From an uncultured Clostridia bacterium (GTDB lineage: Bacteria > Bacillota > Clostridia > Christensenellales > Aristaeellaceae), in assembly GCA_904420265.1 (NCBI GenBank), contig CAJFUU010000009.1:1-5738 (forward strand): a DNA stretch of 5,738 nt, read 5' to 3'. The notes below the pieces were generated by a model. The model searched no databases. It saw only the letters and a list, made by a program, of their open reading frames with translations, and was not told the origin of the DNA. Made by a program: the position numbers and the translations under genes. How positions within the stretch are numbered: the first letter of the stretch is position 1; each line of letters begins with the position of its first letter. Shown here one piece after another: positions 1-5,581 of the stretch.

Positions 1-333
1 CGCCACCTGCGCGCGCAAATAGGGCAGGCAAGCCTCCGCCTCCTCCGGCTGCGGGTCGCGGTTGCCCGGCGGCCGGCATTTGACGACGTTGCAAATGTAC
101 ACTTCGGACCGCTCCAGGCCGATGGCGTGGATCATGCGCGTGAGCAACTCGCCCGAGCGGCCCACAAACGGCCGGCCCTGCCGGTCCTCCTCCGCGCCCG
201 GGCCTTCGCCGATGAACATTAAATCCGCATTGGGATTGCCCTCACCCGGCACGGTATTCATTCTGCCCCGGCACAGCGCGCATTTTTCACATTCGCCCAC
301 ATCCGCCAGCAGGGAACTCCAGGAAACGCGCAC
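1..333 (-). CDS. Family 4 uracil-DNA glycosylase, N-terminal half (3' end cut by window edge)
   Basis: Type 4 uracil-DNA glycosylase, an iron-sulfur enzyme that removes uracil from DNA and starts base excision repair in the cytoplasm. 111 codons are visible, about half of the usual length near 200. The pocket motif GEGPGAEEDRQGRPFVG lies at residues 42-58. C15 and C18 (CEKC), C86 (KCRPPGNRDP) and C102 match the four [4Fe-4S] ligands of this family in spacing. The C-terminal half, with the later catalytic His motif, lies outside the window. The start is GTG at 333, seven bases after AGGAGG, and the reading frame has no better start. A terminator-like hairpin and T-run lie just upstream, so expression may depend on read-through from the 376-618 gene. 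Family assignment is firm. Confidence 0.95.
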   Translation of the reverse strand, partial: MRVSWSSLLADVGECEKCALCRGRMNTVPGEGNPNADLMFIGEGPGAEEDRQGRPFVGRSGELLTRMIHAIGLERSEVYICNVVKCRPPGNRDPQPEEAEACLPYLRAQVA

Positions 334-352
334 ACACTTCCCTCCTTTGTCC

Positions 353-388
353 AAAAAAAGAAAAAGCCCCTGGCGCTACTGCTGGGGC
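353..388 (-). terminator. Terminator-like hairpin over the stop codon of the small membrane gene
   Basis: Read on the minus strand, GCCCC (388-384) can pair with GGGGC (370-366) across a 13-base loop that contains the TAG stop (378-376). TTTTTCTTTTTTT (365-353) follows at once. The stem is short (5 bp), so termination may be partial. It lies only 3 bases before AAAGGAGG of the glycosylase gene, so it could limit read-through into that gene. Confidence 0.6.
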
Positions 389-618
389 GCTTGCGTCTCC
401 TCCGGCATAATCAGCGCCGAGGAGATGGAATATTCGATGGACGCGAACGTGGTCTGCGCGTCGTTGCGAATCCAGGTAACCAGCGAGGCCAGCAGCGCCA
501 CGCAGGCGAAAATGAGCAGGATGCTGCCCACGGTCGCCAAAAAATCGAACATGCCCGCGAACACGCGCAGCCGCAGCTTGCGGCCCTCTTCTTCCTTTTT
601 GGTCACAAATCTCGCCAT
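376..618 (-). CDS. Small single-pass membrane protein, 80 aa, unknown function
   Basis: I do not recognise this family. The predicted protein has a charged, basic N-terminus (MARFVTKKEEEGRKLRLR, residues 1-18), one long hydrophobic stretch at about residues 24-50, and a short acidic, Gln-rich tail ending ETQAPQQ. No signal peptidase site is evident. The positive residues before the membrane segment suggest the N-terminus stays in the cytoplasm and about 30 residues are outside. The start ATG at 618 follows GGAGG by seven bases. An in-frame ATG at 669 would fall inside the -35 box of a clear promoter, so I rejected it. The gene sits between trmL (87 bases upstream) and the uracil-DNA glycosylase (42 bases downstream), and has its own promoter and a terminator-like hairpin. 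A coding call is well supported by these signals; function is unknown. Confidence 0.8.
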   Translation of the reverse strand: MARFVTKKEEEGRKLRLRVFAGMFDFLATVGSILLIFACVALLASLVTWIRNDAQTTFASIEYSISSALIMPEETQAPQQ

Positions 619-640
619 AGCATTTCCTCCCGGTTCGCAC

Positions 641-669
641 AGTATAGCATGGCGGCGGCCAAAATGCAA
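641..669 (-). promoter_or_regulatory. Sigma-A type promoter for the small membrane protein gene
   Basis: TTGCAT (669-664), a 17-base spacer, then TATACT (646-641). Predicted transcription start is near 634, which leaves a leader of about 16 bases before the ATG at 618. The -35 context GCTTGCATT is identical to that of the ilvE promoter at 4240-4232. Confidence 0.8.
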
Positions 670-705
670 GCGCGGCCCTGCAACACAATTGCGGCAAAAT
701 CGCGG

Positions 706-1221
706 CTACACATAGTCGCGCCAGGCGCCGGCCTCGTCGCGGCCCGTGAGCGCGCCCTCGCCCGCAAGGCCCGCGAAATCCTGCTGGCGCAACGCCTCAT
801 ACAATAAGACGGCCACGGAGTTGGAAAGGTTCAAACTGCGCGCGTCTTTGCGCATGGGAATGCGCACGCAGCGCCCGTAATTGGCCTTCAGCAGCGTTTC
901 CGGCAGCCCGCGCGTTTCACGGCCGAACACCAGGAAATCATCCGGGCCGTAAGATACCTGGCAGTAATGGCGCGGAGCCTTGGTGGTGGCGAAGTGCATA
1001 TTCGCGTTTGGATACTTTTCCACAAACGCCTGCCAGTTCCTGTGCACCTCGTAGGTCATCAAATACCAGTAATCCAGCCCGGCGCGCTTCAAATAGCGGT
1101 CGGAAATTTCAAAGCCCAACGGCTCGATGAGGTGCAACATTGCGCCGGTAGCGGCGCAGGTGCGGGCAATATTGCCCGTATTCTGAGGAATTTCCGGCTC
1201 TACGAGCACGACGTGCATCAT
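706..1221 (-). CDS. trmL: tRNA (cytidine/uridine-34-2'-O)-methyltransferase TrmL
   Basis: SPOUT-class methyltransferase that uses S-adenosylmethionine to methylate the 2'-O of the wobble base 34 in certain leucine tRNAs. The 171-aa protein is within the normal length. It opens with the family signature VLVEPEIPQNTGNIARTC (residues 5-22). The knot that binds cofactor shows as LVFGRETRGLP (97-107) and IPMRKDARSLNLSNSVAVLL (121-140), including the conserved Arg-rich and NLSNSVA parts. The ATG at 1221 overlaps the TGA of the upstream HAD gene (ATGA), and GAAGG inside the HAD reading frame serves as ribosome binding site. A second ATG three bases on (1218) is an equally possible start. It is the last gene of a three-gene overlapping set. 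No hairpin plus T-run follows it, so transcripts may run into the small membrane gene. Confidence 0.96.
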   Translation of the reverse strand: MMHVVLVEPEIPQNTGNIARTCAATGAMLHLIEPLGFEISDRYLKRAGLDYWYLMTYEVHRNWQAFVEKYPNANMHFATTKAPRHYCQVSYGPDDFLVFGRETRGLPETLLKANYGRCVRIPMRKDARSLNLSNSVAVLLYEALRQQDFAGLAGEGALTGRDEAGAWRDYV

Positions 1222-2048
1222 ACAAGCACCTTCTCAAAAAGGAATTTGCCCACGCCGCCCTCGGCGTGGTGCGGGGCGATAAAGCGGGCGGCTCGGCGCA
1301 CGCTCTCTTCACCGTTTGCCATCGCCACAGACGCGCCCGCATAAGAGAGCATGGGCAGGTCGTTGGTGTTGTCGCCAAAGGCCATCACCTGCGCGGAGGA
1401 AATGCCAAGCTGCCCGACCAGGAATTTCAGCGCCGAACCCTTGTCCACGCCCGGCATCATCACCTCCATATTGTCCGCTCGCGAACTGGAAACCGACATA
1501 TGAAGCGGCGCAAGGCGCGCAAGGATGCCGGCAAACCTGGGATCGCGTTCCGAGCCCAGGGCCACGAACTTGTAGGGGCGAACCAGCCCTTCGGCGCGCA
1601 GGCGTTCCTCGTCGTCCACCATTTCATAGATATAGGGGCCGCTGCGGGTCACATGCGCATAGTGGTGGTCAAAACGACTGTACAAAAAGCGCTGGGAGGA
1701 ATTGCCCATATAGGTGTGCCCGCGCGTATAGACGGTATAATAAAGCCCGGAGGCGCGCATGGCCTCGTAAACGGCCTGCGTATGCGCCTGGTCATAGACG
1801 CGTTCCGCAAGCGTCGGCCCGTCCGGCCCCGCGTCTATGCGCGCGCCATTGACCGAAATAATGAAGGGATTGACGCCCAGCGCGCAGGCAAAATCACGCA
1901 GCGCTTCAAAGCTGCGGCCGCTGTTGAGCGCCAGGGAAATGCCGCGCGCGGCGCAGGCGCGCAAGGCGCGCACGTTGATTTCGGGAAACTGTCCGTTCGC
2001 GCCCAGCAGCGTATCGTCCATGTCAAAGGCGATCAGGCGAATGTCCAA
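1218..2048 (-). CDS. Cof-type HAD-IIB sugar-phosphatase-like hydrolase
   Basis: Cytoplasmic HAD-superfamily phosphatase of the Cof/IIB group, enzymes that hydrolyse small phosphorylated metabolites such as sugar phosphates or FMN; substrate cannot be read from sequence. The 276-aa length is typical. All four HAD motifs are present: nucleophile DMDDTLL (D9, D11), motif II LNSGR (S43), motif III Lys in VDKGSALKFL (K203), and motif IV GDNTNDLPML (D226, N229, D230). The cap lies between about residues 85 and 190. The second Asp of DMDD replaces the commoner Gly, a known variant. The start chosen is TTG at 2048, seven bases after GGGGG. It gives the expected N-terminus MDIRLIAFDMD and overlaps the end of the pseudouridine synthase gene by 26 bases. 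Its stop overlaps the trmL start, so all three are likely translated together. Confidence 0.93.
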   Translation of the reverse strand: MDIRLIAFDMDDTLLGANGQFPEINVRALRACAARGISLALNSGRSFEALRDFACALGVNPFIISVNGARIDAGPDGPTLAERVYDQAHTQAVYEAMRASGLYYTVYTRGHTYMGNSSQRFLYSRFDHHYAHVTRSGPYIYEMVDDEERLRAEGLVRPYKFVALGSERDPRFAGILARLAPLHMSVSSSRADNMEVMMPGVDKGSALKFLVGQLGISSAQVMAFGDNTNDLPMLSYAGASVAMANGEESVRRAARFIAPHHAEGGVGKFLFEKVLV

Positions 2049-2889
2049 ATTCTTTCCCCCAATCCGGTTCCGGGGCGGTAAACCTGCGCCCCTCGTATTG
2101 CCCCAGCGCGCCCGCAAGCGGCTCGACGCACCTGCACCACAGGTGCAGCCGCGCGGCTTTGCTTTCGCGGTTGCCGTACTTGTCGTCGCCCAACAGCGGA
2201 TGGCCGTAAAACGCCATGTGGGCGCGAAGCTGGTGCGTGCGGCCGGTGACCGGCTCCAATTCCACCAAGGAAAAGCCCCTGCCCAGCGATTCGAGCACCC
2301 GGTAGCGCGTGACAATGGGTTTCGCGCCTTCGCCGGGATGCCTGAGGACGCGCACCGTGGCGCGCTTGGCGTCCTTGGCGATATAGTCCTTCAGTTCGCC
2401 CGTCTGATTTTCAAACGGCCCCAGCGCCACGGCCCGATAGCGCTTGCGAAGCTGGCGTTCGCGGAAGGCGGTCAGGCCGCGCGCATAGGTTTCCTCATCC
2501 AGCGCCGCCAATAGAACGCCGCCGGTCTGCGCATCCAGGCGGTGCAGAAGGCGCGCGTTCGGGTTATAGGCGCGCAGGCGTTCCAACAGCGTATCCGCGC
2601 CCACGCCTTCCCTGTCCACATCCACCGGCAGCCCCTGCGGCTTGCACACGGCCAACAGGCGCCCGTCGTCAAAGAGCACATCCAGGGGAAAAGACGCGTT
2701 TATATAGACGGCCAGTTCGTCGCCGCCGCGCACCGTATCCTCGGGCGCGATGCGCGCGCCGTTTCGCTTTACGTCCCGCCGGGCAAAGGCCTGGCGCACC
2801 TCCCGCTCAGCAAGGAGCGGCCAGGCGCGGCGGATATAACGGCGCGCGGGCATTTCCCCCACGCAATCCGGGATGCGGTGCGTAATCAC
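2023..2889 (-). CDS. RluA-family RNA pseudouridine synthase (S4 domain plus catalytic domain)
   Basis: Converts specific uridines to pseudouridine in rRNA or tRNA; the exact target cannot be told from sequence. The 288-aa product has an N-terminal S4-like RNA-binding region (about 14-63, with RRDVKRNGARI and GGDEL) and an RluA catalytic domain (about 70-270). The catalytic Asp is D119 in HRLDAQTGG, and the RluA-class Arg/His block VTGRTHQLRAHM is at 214-225, followed by GHPLLGDDKYG. The GTG at 2889 was chosen as start because GGAGG (2899-2895) precedes it by five bases and the product then begins where S4-RluA proteins do (MITHRIPDCVGE). An in-frame ATG at 2952 would place a terminator hairpin inside the coding region and has no good binding site. 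It is the first gene of the overlapping set with the HAD gene and trmL. Confidence 0.93.
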   Translation of the reverse strand: MITHRIPDCVGEMPARRYIRRAWPLLAEREVRQAFARRDVKRNGARIAPEDTVRGGDELAVYINASFPLDVLFDDGRLLAVCKPQGLPVDVDREGVGADTLLERLRAYNPNARLLHRLDAQTGGVLLAALDEETYARGLTAFRERQLRKRYRAVALGPFENQTGELKDYIAKDAKRATVRVLRHPGEGAKPIVTRYRVLESLGRGFSLVELEPVTGRTHQLRAHMAFYGHPLLGDDKYGNRESKAARLHLWCRCVEPLAGALGQYEGRRFTAPEPDWGKEFGHSPDRL

Positions 2890-2894
2890 GGCGG

Positions 2895-2899
2895 CCTCC
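2895..2899 (-). promoter_or_regulatory. Ribosome binding site that fixes the GTG start of the pseudouridine synthase
   Basis: GGAGG at 2899-2895 lies five bases before GTG 2889. It comes six bases after the T-run of the terminator at 2905-2934, so any mRNA that includes this site must have passed through that terminator or started inside it. Confidence 0.75.
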
Positions 2900-2904
2900 G
2901 TTTC

Positions 2905-2934
2905 AAAAAAGAGGCGAGGCGTTTGCCCCGCCCC
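2905..2934 (-). terminator. Intrinsic terminator between ilvE and the pseudouridine synthase operon
   Basis: On the minus strand, GGGGCGGGGC (2934-2925) pairs over all ten positions with GCCTCGCCTC (2920-2911), two of them as G.U, around an AAAC loop. TTTTTT (2910-2905) follows with no gap. This is a textbook rho-independent terminator for transcripts arriving from ilvE. Its place right against the next ribosome binding site also fits an attenuator. Confidence 0.85.
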
Positions 2935-3108
2935 GCAGACGGTTCCATACATCCCGCTCTGCCAGACCGGAAGAGCGGCGTTTGCAAAAAATTCCCAAGC
3001 TGCAAAATCCCCGTTCGCAACTGCAGCGCCATGCCGGGCCAGCCCGCCGGCAAAGCCGTCATACCCTTCCGCGGCTTCCGGCGGGGAAAACCTCTTTTTT
3101 GCCTGTAC
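2935..3108 (-). other. Hairpin-rich spacer after ilvE, possible structured leader
   Basis: Besides the terminator, this spacer holds three further inverted repeats on the minus strand. The first pairs CCCGCCGG-AAGCCG (3085-3072) with CGGCTT-tg-CCGGCGGG (3058-3043), 14 pairs with a 2-base bulge and a 13-base loop. The second pairs GCTGCA (3027-3022) with TGCAGC (3004-2999). The third pairs CCGCTCT (2978-2972) with AGAGCGG (2960-2954). I find no convincing promoter and match no riboswitch or T-box signature that I can recall. It could be the 3' untranslated region of ilvE or a regulatory leader of the downstream operon. Confidence 0.45.
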
Positions 3109-4179
3109 TCAGTCCAGCTTCACAATCCAGCCAAAATCGTCCTTCAATTCGCCATACTGAATGCCGGTGAGGTTATCGTACAGCTTCTGGGCGATGGGGC
3201 CGATTTCGCCGTTGTTGATAATGAGCTTTTCGCCCTTCCAGCACAGCGCGCCCACCGGGGAAACCACGGCGGCGGTGCCGGTGCCGAAAGCCTCGTCAAG
3301 ATGGCCGGCGTGCGCGGCGTCGAAGATTTCCTGGATGGCGATGCGGCGCTCCTCCGTTTCATAGCCCAGGTGCTTCGCCAACTTGAGGATGGAATCGCGG
3401 GTGATGCCGGGCAGGATGGAGCCGTTGAGCATCGGGGTGACAATCTTGCCGTCGAGCACGAACATCATGTTCATGGCGCCGACTTCCTCGACATATTTCT
3501 GCTCCACGCCGTCGAGCCAGAGCACCTGCGTATAGCCCTTTTCCTCGGCCACTTCGCCGGCGCGGATGGAAGCGGCGTAGTTGCCGCCAGTCTTGGCAAA
3601 GCCGATGCCGCCGCGCACGGCGCGCACGTACTGATCCTCCACGTAGATGTCCACGGGAGCCAGCCCGCCGGCATAGTACGCGCCCGAGGGCGAAAGGATG
3701 ATGTAGAACTTATAGGTATGCGCCGCATGCACGCCCAGCATGGGATCCATGGCGATGATGGTGGGGCGGATATAGAGCGTCGCGCCCTGCGTATGGGGCA
3801 CCCAATCCTTCTCCACCTCGAGCAGCTTCACAAGGCCGGCCATGGCCACGTCTTCGTCAAACTGCGGGATGGCCATGCGCTCGGCGGAGCGGTTCATGCG
3901 CGCAAAGTTGTCGCGGGGACGGAAGAGCTGCAGGCCGCCGTCCTTGCGGCGGTAGCACTTCAGGCCTTCGAAAATTTCCTGGCCATAGTGCAAAACCGAG
4001 GTGGCCGGGTCCATCGAAAAGTTGTGATACGGCACCACGCGGGGGTCGTGCCAGCCATTTTCCACGGAATAATCCATTTCGAACATATAGTCCGTAAACA
4101 GTTTGCCAAAGCCCATTTTGCTTTCATCCTGCGGCTTCTGCTTAAAGGAAGTCGCCTTTTCAAAGCGAATATCCTGCAT
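3109..4179 (-). CDS. ilvE: Branched-chain amino acid aminotransferase (group II BCAT)
   Basis: Pyridoxal-phosphate enzyme of fold type IV that interconverts leucine, isoleucine or valine with their 2-oxo acids using 2-oxoglutarate/glutamate. It acts in the cytoplasm as the last step of synthesis or first step of breakdown. The 356-aa length matches the group II (eukaryotic-like) BCATs. Visible blocks are VLHYGQEIFEGLKCYR (62-77), the cofactor Lys K196 in FAKTGGNYAAS, LWLDGVEQKYVEEVGAMN (220-237, with E232 expected to contact the pyridine nitrogen), and the phosphate-binding GTGTAAVVSPVG near the C-terminus. The ATG at 4179 follows GGAGG by seven bases; an earlier in-frame ATG at 4233 would overlap the promoter. 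It is divergent from the HD gene and followed by a hairpin-rich spacer and strong terminator. It appears to be a one-gene unit. Confidence 0.97.
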   Translation of the reverse strand: MQDIRFEKATSFKQKPQDESKMGFGKLFTDYMFEMDYSVENGWHDPRVVPYHNFSMDPATSVLHYGQEIFEGLKCYRRKDGGLQLFRPRDNFARMNRSAERMAIPQFDEDVAMAGLVKLLEVEKDWVPHTQGATLYIRPTIIAMDPMLGVHAAHTYKFYIILSPSGAYYAGGLAPVDIYVEDQYVRAVRGGIGFAKTGGNYAASIRAGEVAEEKGYTQVLWLDGVEQKYVEEVGAMNMMFVLDGKIVTPMLNGSILPGITRDSILKLAKHLGYETEERRIAIQEIFDAAHAGHLDEAFGTGTAAVVSPVGALCWKGEKLIINNGEIGPIAQKLYDNLTGIQYGELKDDFGWIVKLD

Positions 4180-4209
4180 TGTGACCCCTCCGTATATCAA
4201 TTTTGCATT

Positions 4210-4238
4210 ATTATAAGCCCTGCGCGCCCTCAATGCAA
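4210..4238 (-). promoter_or_regulatory. Sigma-A type promoter of ilvE
   Basis: TTGCAT (4238-4233), a 17-base spacer and a perfect TATAAT (4215-4210). Predicted start of transcription is near 4203, giving a leader of about 24 bases with GGAGG at 4191-4187. An AT-rich palindrome lies directly upstream at 4247-4261 and could be an operator or an UP-like element. Confidence 0.88.
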
Positions 4239-4246
4239 GCGGGATA

Positions 4247-4261
4247 GCGTTATTTTAACGC
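4247..4261. promoter_or_regulatory. Palindrome centred between divergent promoters, candidate operator
   Basis: GCGTTATTTTAACGC has perfect 6-bp arms around TTT. Its centre (4254) is within one base of the midpoint between the two outward-facing -35 boxes (4238 for ilvE, 4269 for the HD gene). It ends 8 bases from ilvE's -35 box and 7 bases from the HD gene's. That symmetry suits one regulator acting on both genes. No regulator is identified. Confidence 0.4.
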
Positions 4262-4268
4262 GCTGCGG

Positions 4269-4297
4269 TTGCAGAAGGGGCGCGAGCGCCCTATAAT
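4269..4297 (+). promoter_or_regulatory. Sigma-A type promoter of the HD-domain gene
   Basis: TTGCAG (4269-4274), a 17-base spacer and a perfect TATAAT (4292-4297). Predicted start is near 4304, with a leader of about 44 bases that contains a small hairpin (AGCCG 4312-4316 with CGGCT 4323-4327) before the ribosome binding site. The spacer itself carries the inverted repeat GGGCGC-GA-GCGCCC (4278-4291). Confidence 0.85.
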
Positions 4298-4347
4298 AAA
4301 GCCTATCATGAAGCCGTATAACCGGCTGCAGAAAGGTGGGAACCGCC

Positions 4348-4893
4348 GTGACGCCGCTCGCGCCCCGCATATACGTGCTTGACCAGGTCGCCCGTTACGG
4401 CGGGGACATACTCGCCCACGCCGCCATGCAAGGCGCAAAGCGCTTCCCGCACCACGGGCAAATGAGCGTGTTTGCCCATTCGGCCGCCGTGGCCTATATA
4501 TGCGCCGCCCTTGCGCTGCGGCTGCATCTGCGCGTAAATATGCGCGCATTGGTGCGCGCGGCGCTCTTGCACGACTATTTCCTCTACGACTGGCATGCCT
4601 GGGACGGCGGCGAGCACCGCCTGCACGGCCTTTTCCACGCCGGCAGGGCGCTTAAAAACGCGCGCGCGGATTTCGCGCTTTCGGCGGTTGAGGAAAACGC
4701 CATCCTGCGCCACATGTTTCCGCTCACGCCCATCCCCCCGCGCTGCCGCGAAGGCTGGATCATTTGCCTGGCGGACAAGCTGTGCGCCGCCTGCGAACTG
4801 GCGCGCCCGGCATATCTGCGCCGCATTGCGCCCGGCGTCGAAAAACGCGCCCGGCATTTTTTGCCGGACGACTGGTCTTGCGCGGGCGAATAA
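4348..4893 (+). CDS. HD-domain metal-dependent hydrolase of unknown substrate
   Basis: A 181-aa protein with the HD phosphohydrolase pattern: H44 in SVFAHSAAVA, H75-D76 in LLHDYFLYDWH, and D143 in CLADKLCA, which should bind a divalent metal. HD proteins hydrolyse phosphate esters, often of nucleotides, in the cytoplasm. Extra histidines at H93, H97 (HGLFHAGRAL) and H122 (RHMFPL) could complete a two-metal site. I recall similar HD proteins with HDYFLYDWH and HMFPL blocks in clostridial genomes, without a proven function. The start is GTG 4348, eight bases after AAAGGTGG; a GTG at 4336 in the same frame lies within that site. Its promoter is divergent from ilvE. It ends six bases before the convergent YigZ-family gene. 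Confidence 0.88.
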   Translation: MTPLAPRIYVLDQVARYGGDILAHAAMQGAKRFPHHGQMSVFAHSAAVAYICAALALRLHLRVNMRALVRAALLHDYFLYDWHAWDGGEHRLHGLFHAGRALKNARADFALSAVEENAILRHMFPLTPIPPRCREGWIICLADKLCAACELARPAYLRRIAPGVEKRARHFLPDDWSCAGE

Positions 4894-4917
4894 GGCGCGT
4901 CAGGACGGCGGCGCGCC
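4894..4917. terminator. Weak hairpin at the junction of two convergent genes
   Basis: GGCGCG (4894-4899) and CGCGCC (4912-4917) form a 6-bp stem with a 12-base loop. It starts right after the HD gene stop and covers the stop of the YigZ-family gene. Only CTCCTCTTT follows on the plus strand, and no T-run follows on the minus strand. It may help end either transcript, but it is not a strong terminator. Confidence 0.25.
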
Positions 4918-5547
4918 CTCCTCTTTCCACGCATAATAGAATTCGTCAAACCGCACCGGTTCAATCGTTCCCTCAGAGAGATCGACAAGGCTTGCTTCCA
5001 GCGCCGCCGCATCCGTCTCGCGCACGAGCAGCGTCAACGTCACCTGTTCGGCAAAGGCCTTGTCCTCCACGATCGCCGGAGCGGATTTCAGGAAAAACTC
5101 CACGCGACTGAGCATGGCGTAGGGCACGTCCGCAAGGATGCGCAACGTGGGATGCATCACGCCTACGCCGCAGGCGTTCACGGCCTCGGCCGCGCCGCGC
5201 GAATAGGCGCGCACCAGCCCGCCTGCGCCGAGGAGGACGCCGCCAAAGTAGCGCGTCACCACCACGCAGCAGTTGGTGACGCCGCGCGCCTTGAGCACTT
5301 CGATGATGGGCATGCCGGCGGTGCCGCCGGGTTCGCCATCGTCCGAATAGCGCATCACGCCCATGTTGGCGCCGACGATGTAGGCGTAGCAGTTGTGGGT
5401 GGCGTCCTTGTAGGTCTCGCGCATTTCGGCGAGGAAGGCAAGCGCCTCCTCCTCCGTCTCCACGGGCTTGCCGTGGCCGATGAAGCGCGATTTGTTGATG
5501 ATGAACTCCGCGTCCGCGCGGGAAACGAGCGTCTTGTATGGCTTCAT
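4900..5547 (-). CDS. yigZ: YigZ/IMPACT family protein (UPF0029 with C-terminal DUF1949)
   Basis: Soluble protein of the YigZ (E. coli) / YvyE (B. subtilis) / IMPACT family. In eukaryotes IMPACT restrains the Gcn2 kinase pathway. The bacterial role is not settled, with RNA or ribosome-related roles proposed. The 215-aa length is normal. The first domain carries KSRFIGH (19-25), DATHNCYAY (48-56), YSDDGEPGGTAGMPI (67-81) and the UPF0029 signature GVTNCCVVVTRYFGGVLLGAGGLVRAYS (89-116). A smaller DUF1949-like domain fills about residues 135-215. The ATG at 5547 follows GGAGG by five bases and matches family N-termini; upstream in-frame starts would run through hairpins and non-coding sequence. 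It is alone on its strand here, convergent with the HD gene. No clear promoter is seen; TTGCTT (5668-5663) with TCTCAT (5645-5640) is a weak candidate. Confidence 0.94.
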   Translation of the reverse strand: MKPYKTLVSRADAEFIINKSRFIGHGKPVETEEEALAFLAEMRETYKDATHNCYAYIVGANMGVMRYSDDGEPGGTAGMPIIEVLKARGVTNCCVVVTRYFGGVLLGAGGLVRAYSRGAAEAVNACGVGVMHPTLRILADVPYAMLSRVEFFLKSAPAIVEDKAFAEQVTLTLLVRETDAAALEASLVDLSEGTIEPVRFDEFYYAWKEEGAPPS

Positions 5548-5581
5548 GCGCGCCTCCGCGTTTTTCAAAAATACGGCGATC

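Noticed and set aside
62..715. A 217-codon plus-strand open frame over the glycosylase and membrane protein genes
   Set aside because: Both minus-strand genes have ribosome binding sites, and one has clear family motifs. The plus frame has Ser/Arg/Pro-rich noise and no start signal.
1266..2081. Plus-strand open frame opposite the HAD gene
   Set aside because: It is the antisense shadow of a HAD gene with all four catalytic motifs.
2886..3062. A 58-codon open frame (ATG 3062) on the minus strand whose TGA overlaps the GTG start of the pseudouridine synthase
   Set aside because: GGAAGG lies only two bases before the ATG, the frame runs through the terminator hairpin, and the translation resembles no family. 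The stop-start overlap is probably chance, though a leader peptide cannot be fully excluded.
3043..3100. A plus-strand terminator formed by the 3043-3085 hairpin and the T-run at 3095-3100
   Set aside because: The T-run begins about nine bases after the stem, and no plus-strand gene ends here.
2890..3108. An open frame continuing from the ilvE stop into the pseudouridine synthase in the same phase, with no stop for 73 codons
   Set aside because: There is no start codon with a binding site before GTG 2889, and the stretch includes a strong terminator. In DNA this GC-rich a run of 73 codons without a stop is not surprising.
2542..4296. A 584-codon open frame on the plus strand opposite ilvE and the pseudouridine synthase gene
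   Set aside because: It is antisense to two clear protein families, has low-complexity His/Gly/Ala-rich translation and no ribosome binding site. GC-rich codon use on the minus strand explains the lack of stops.
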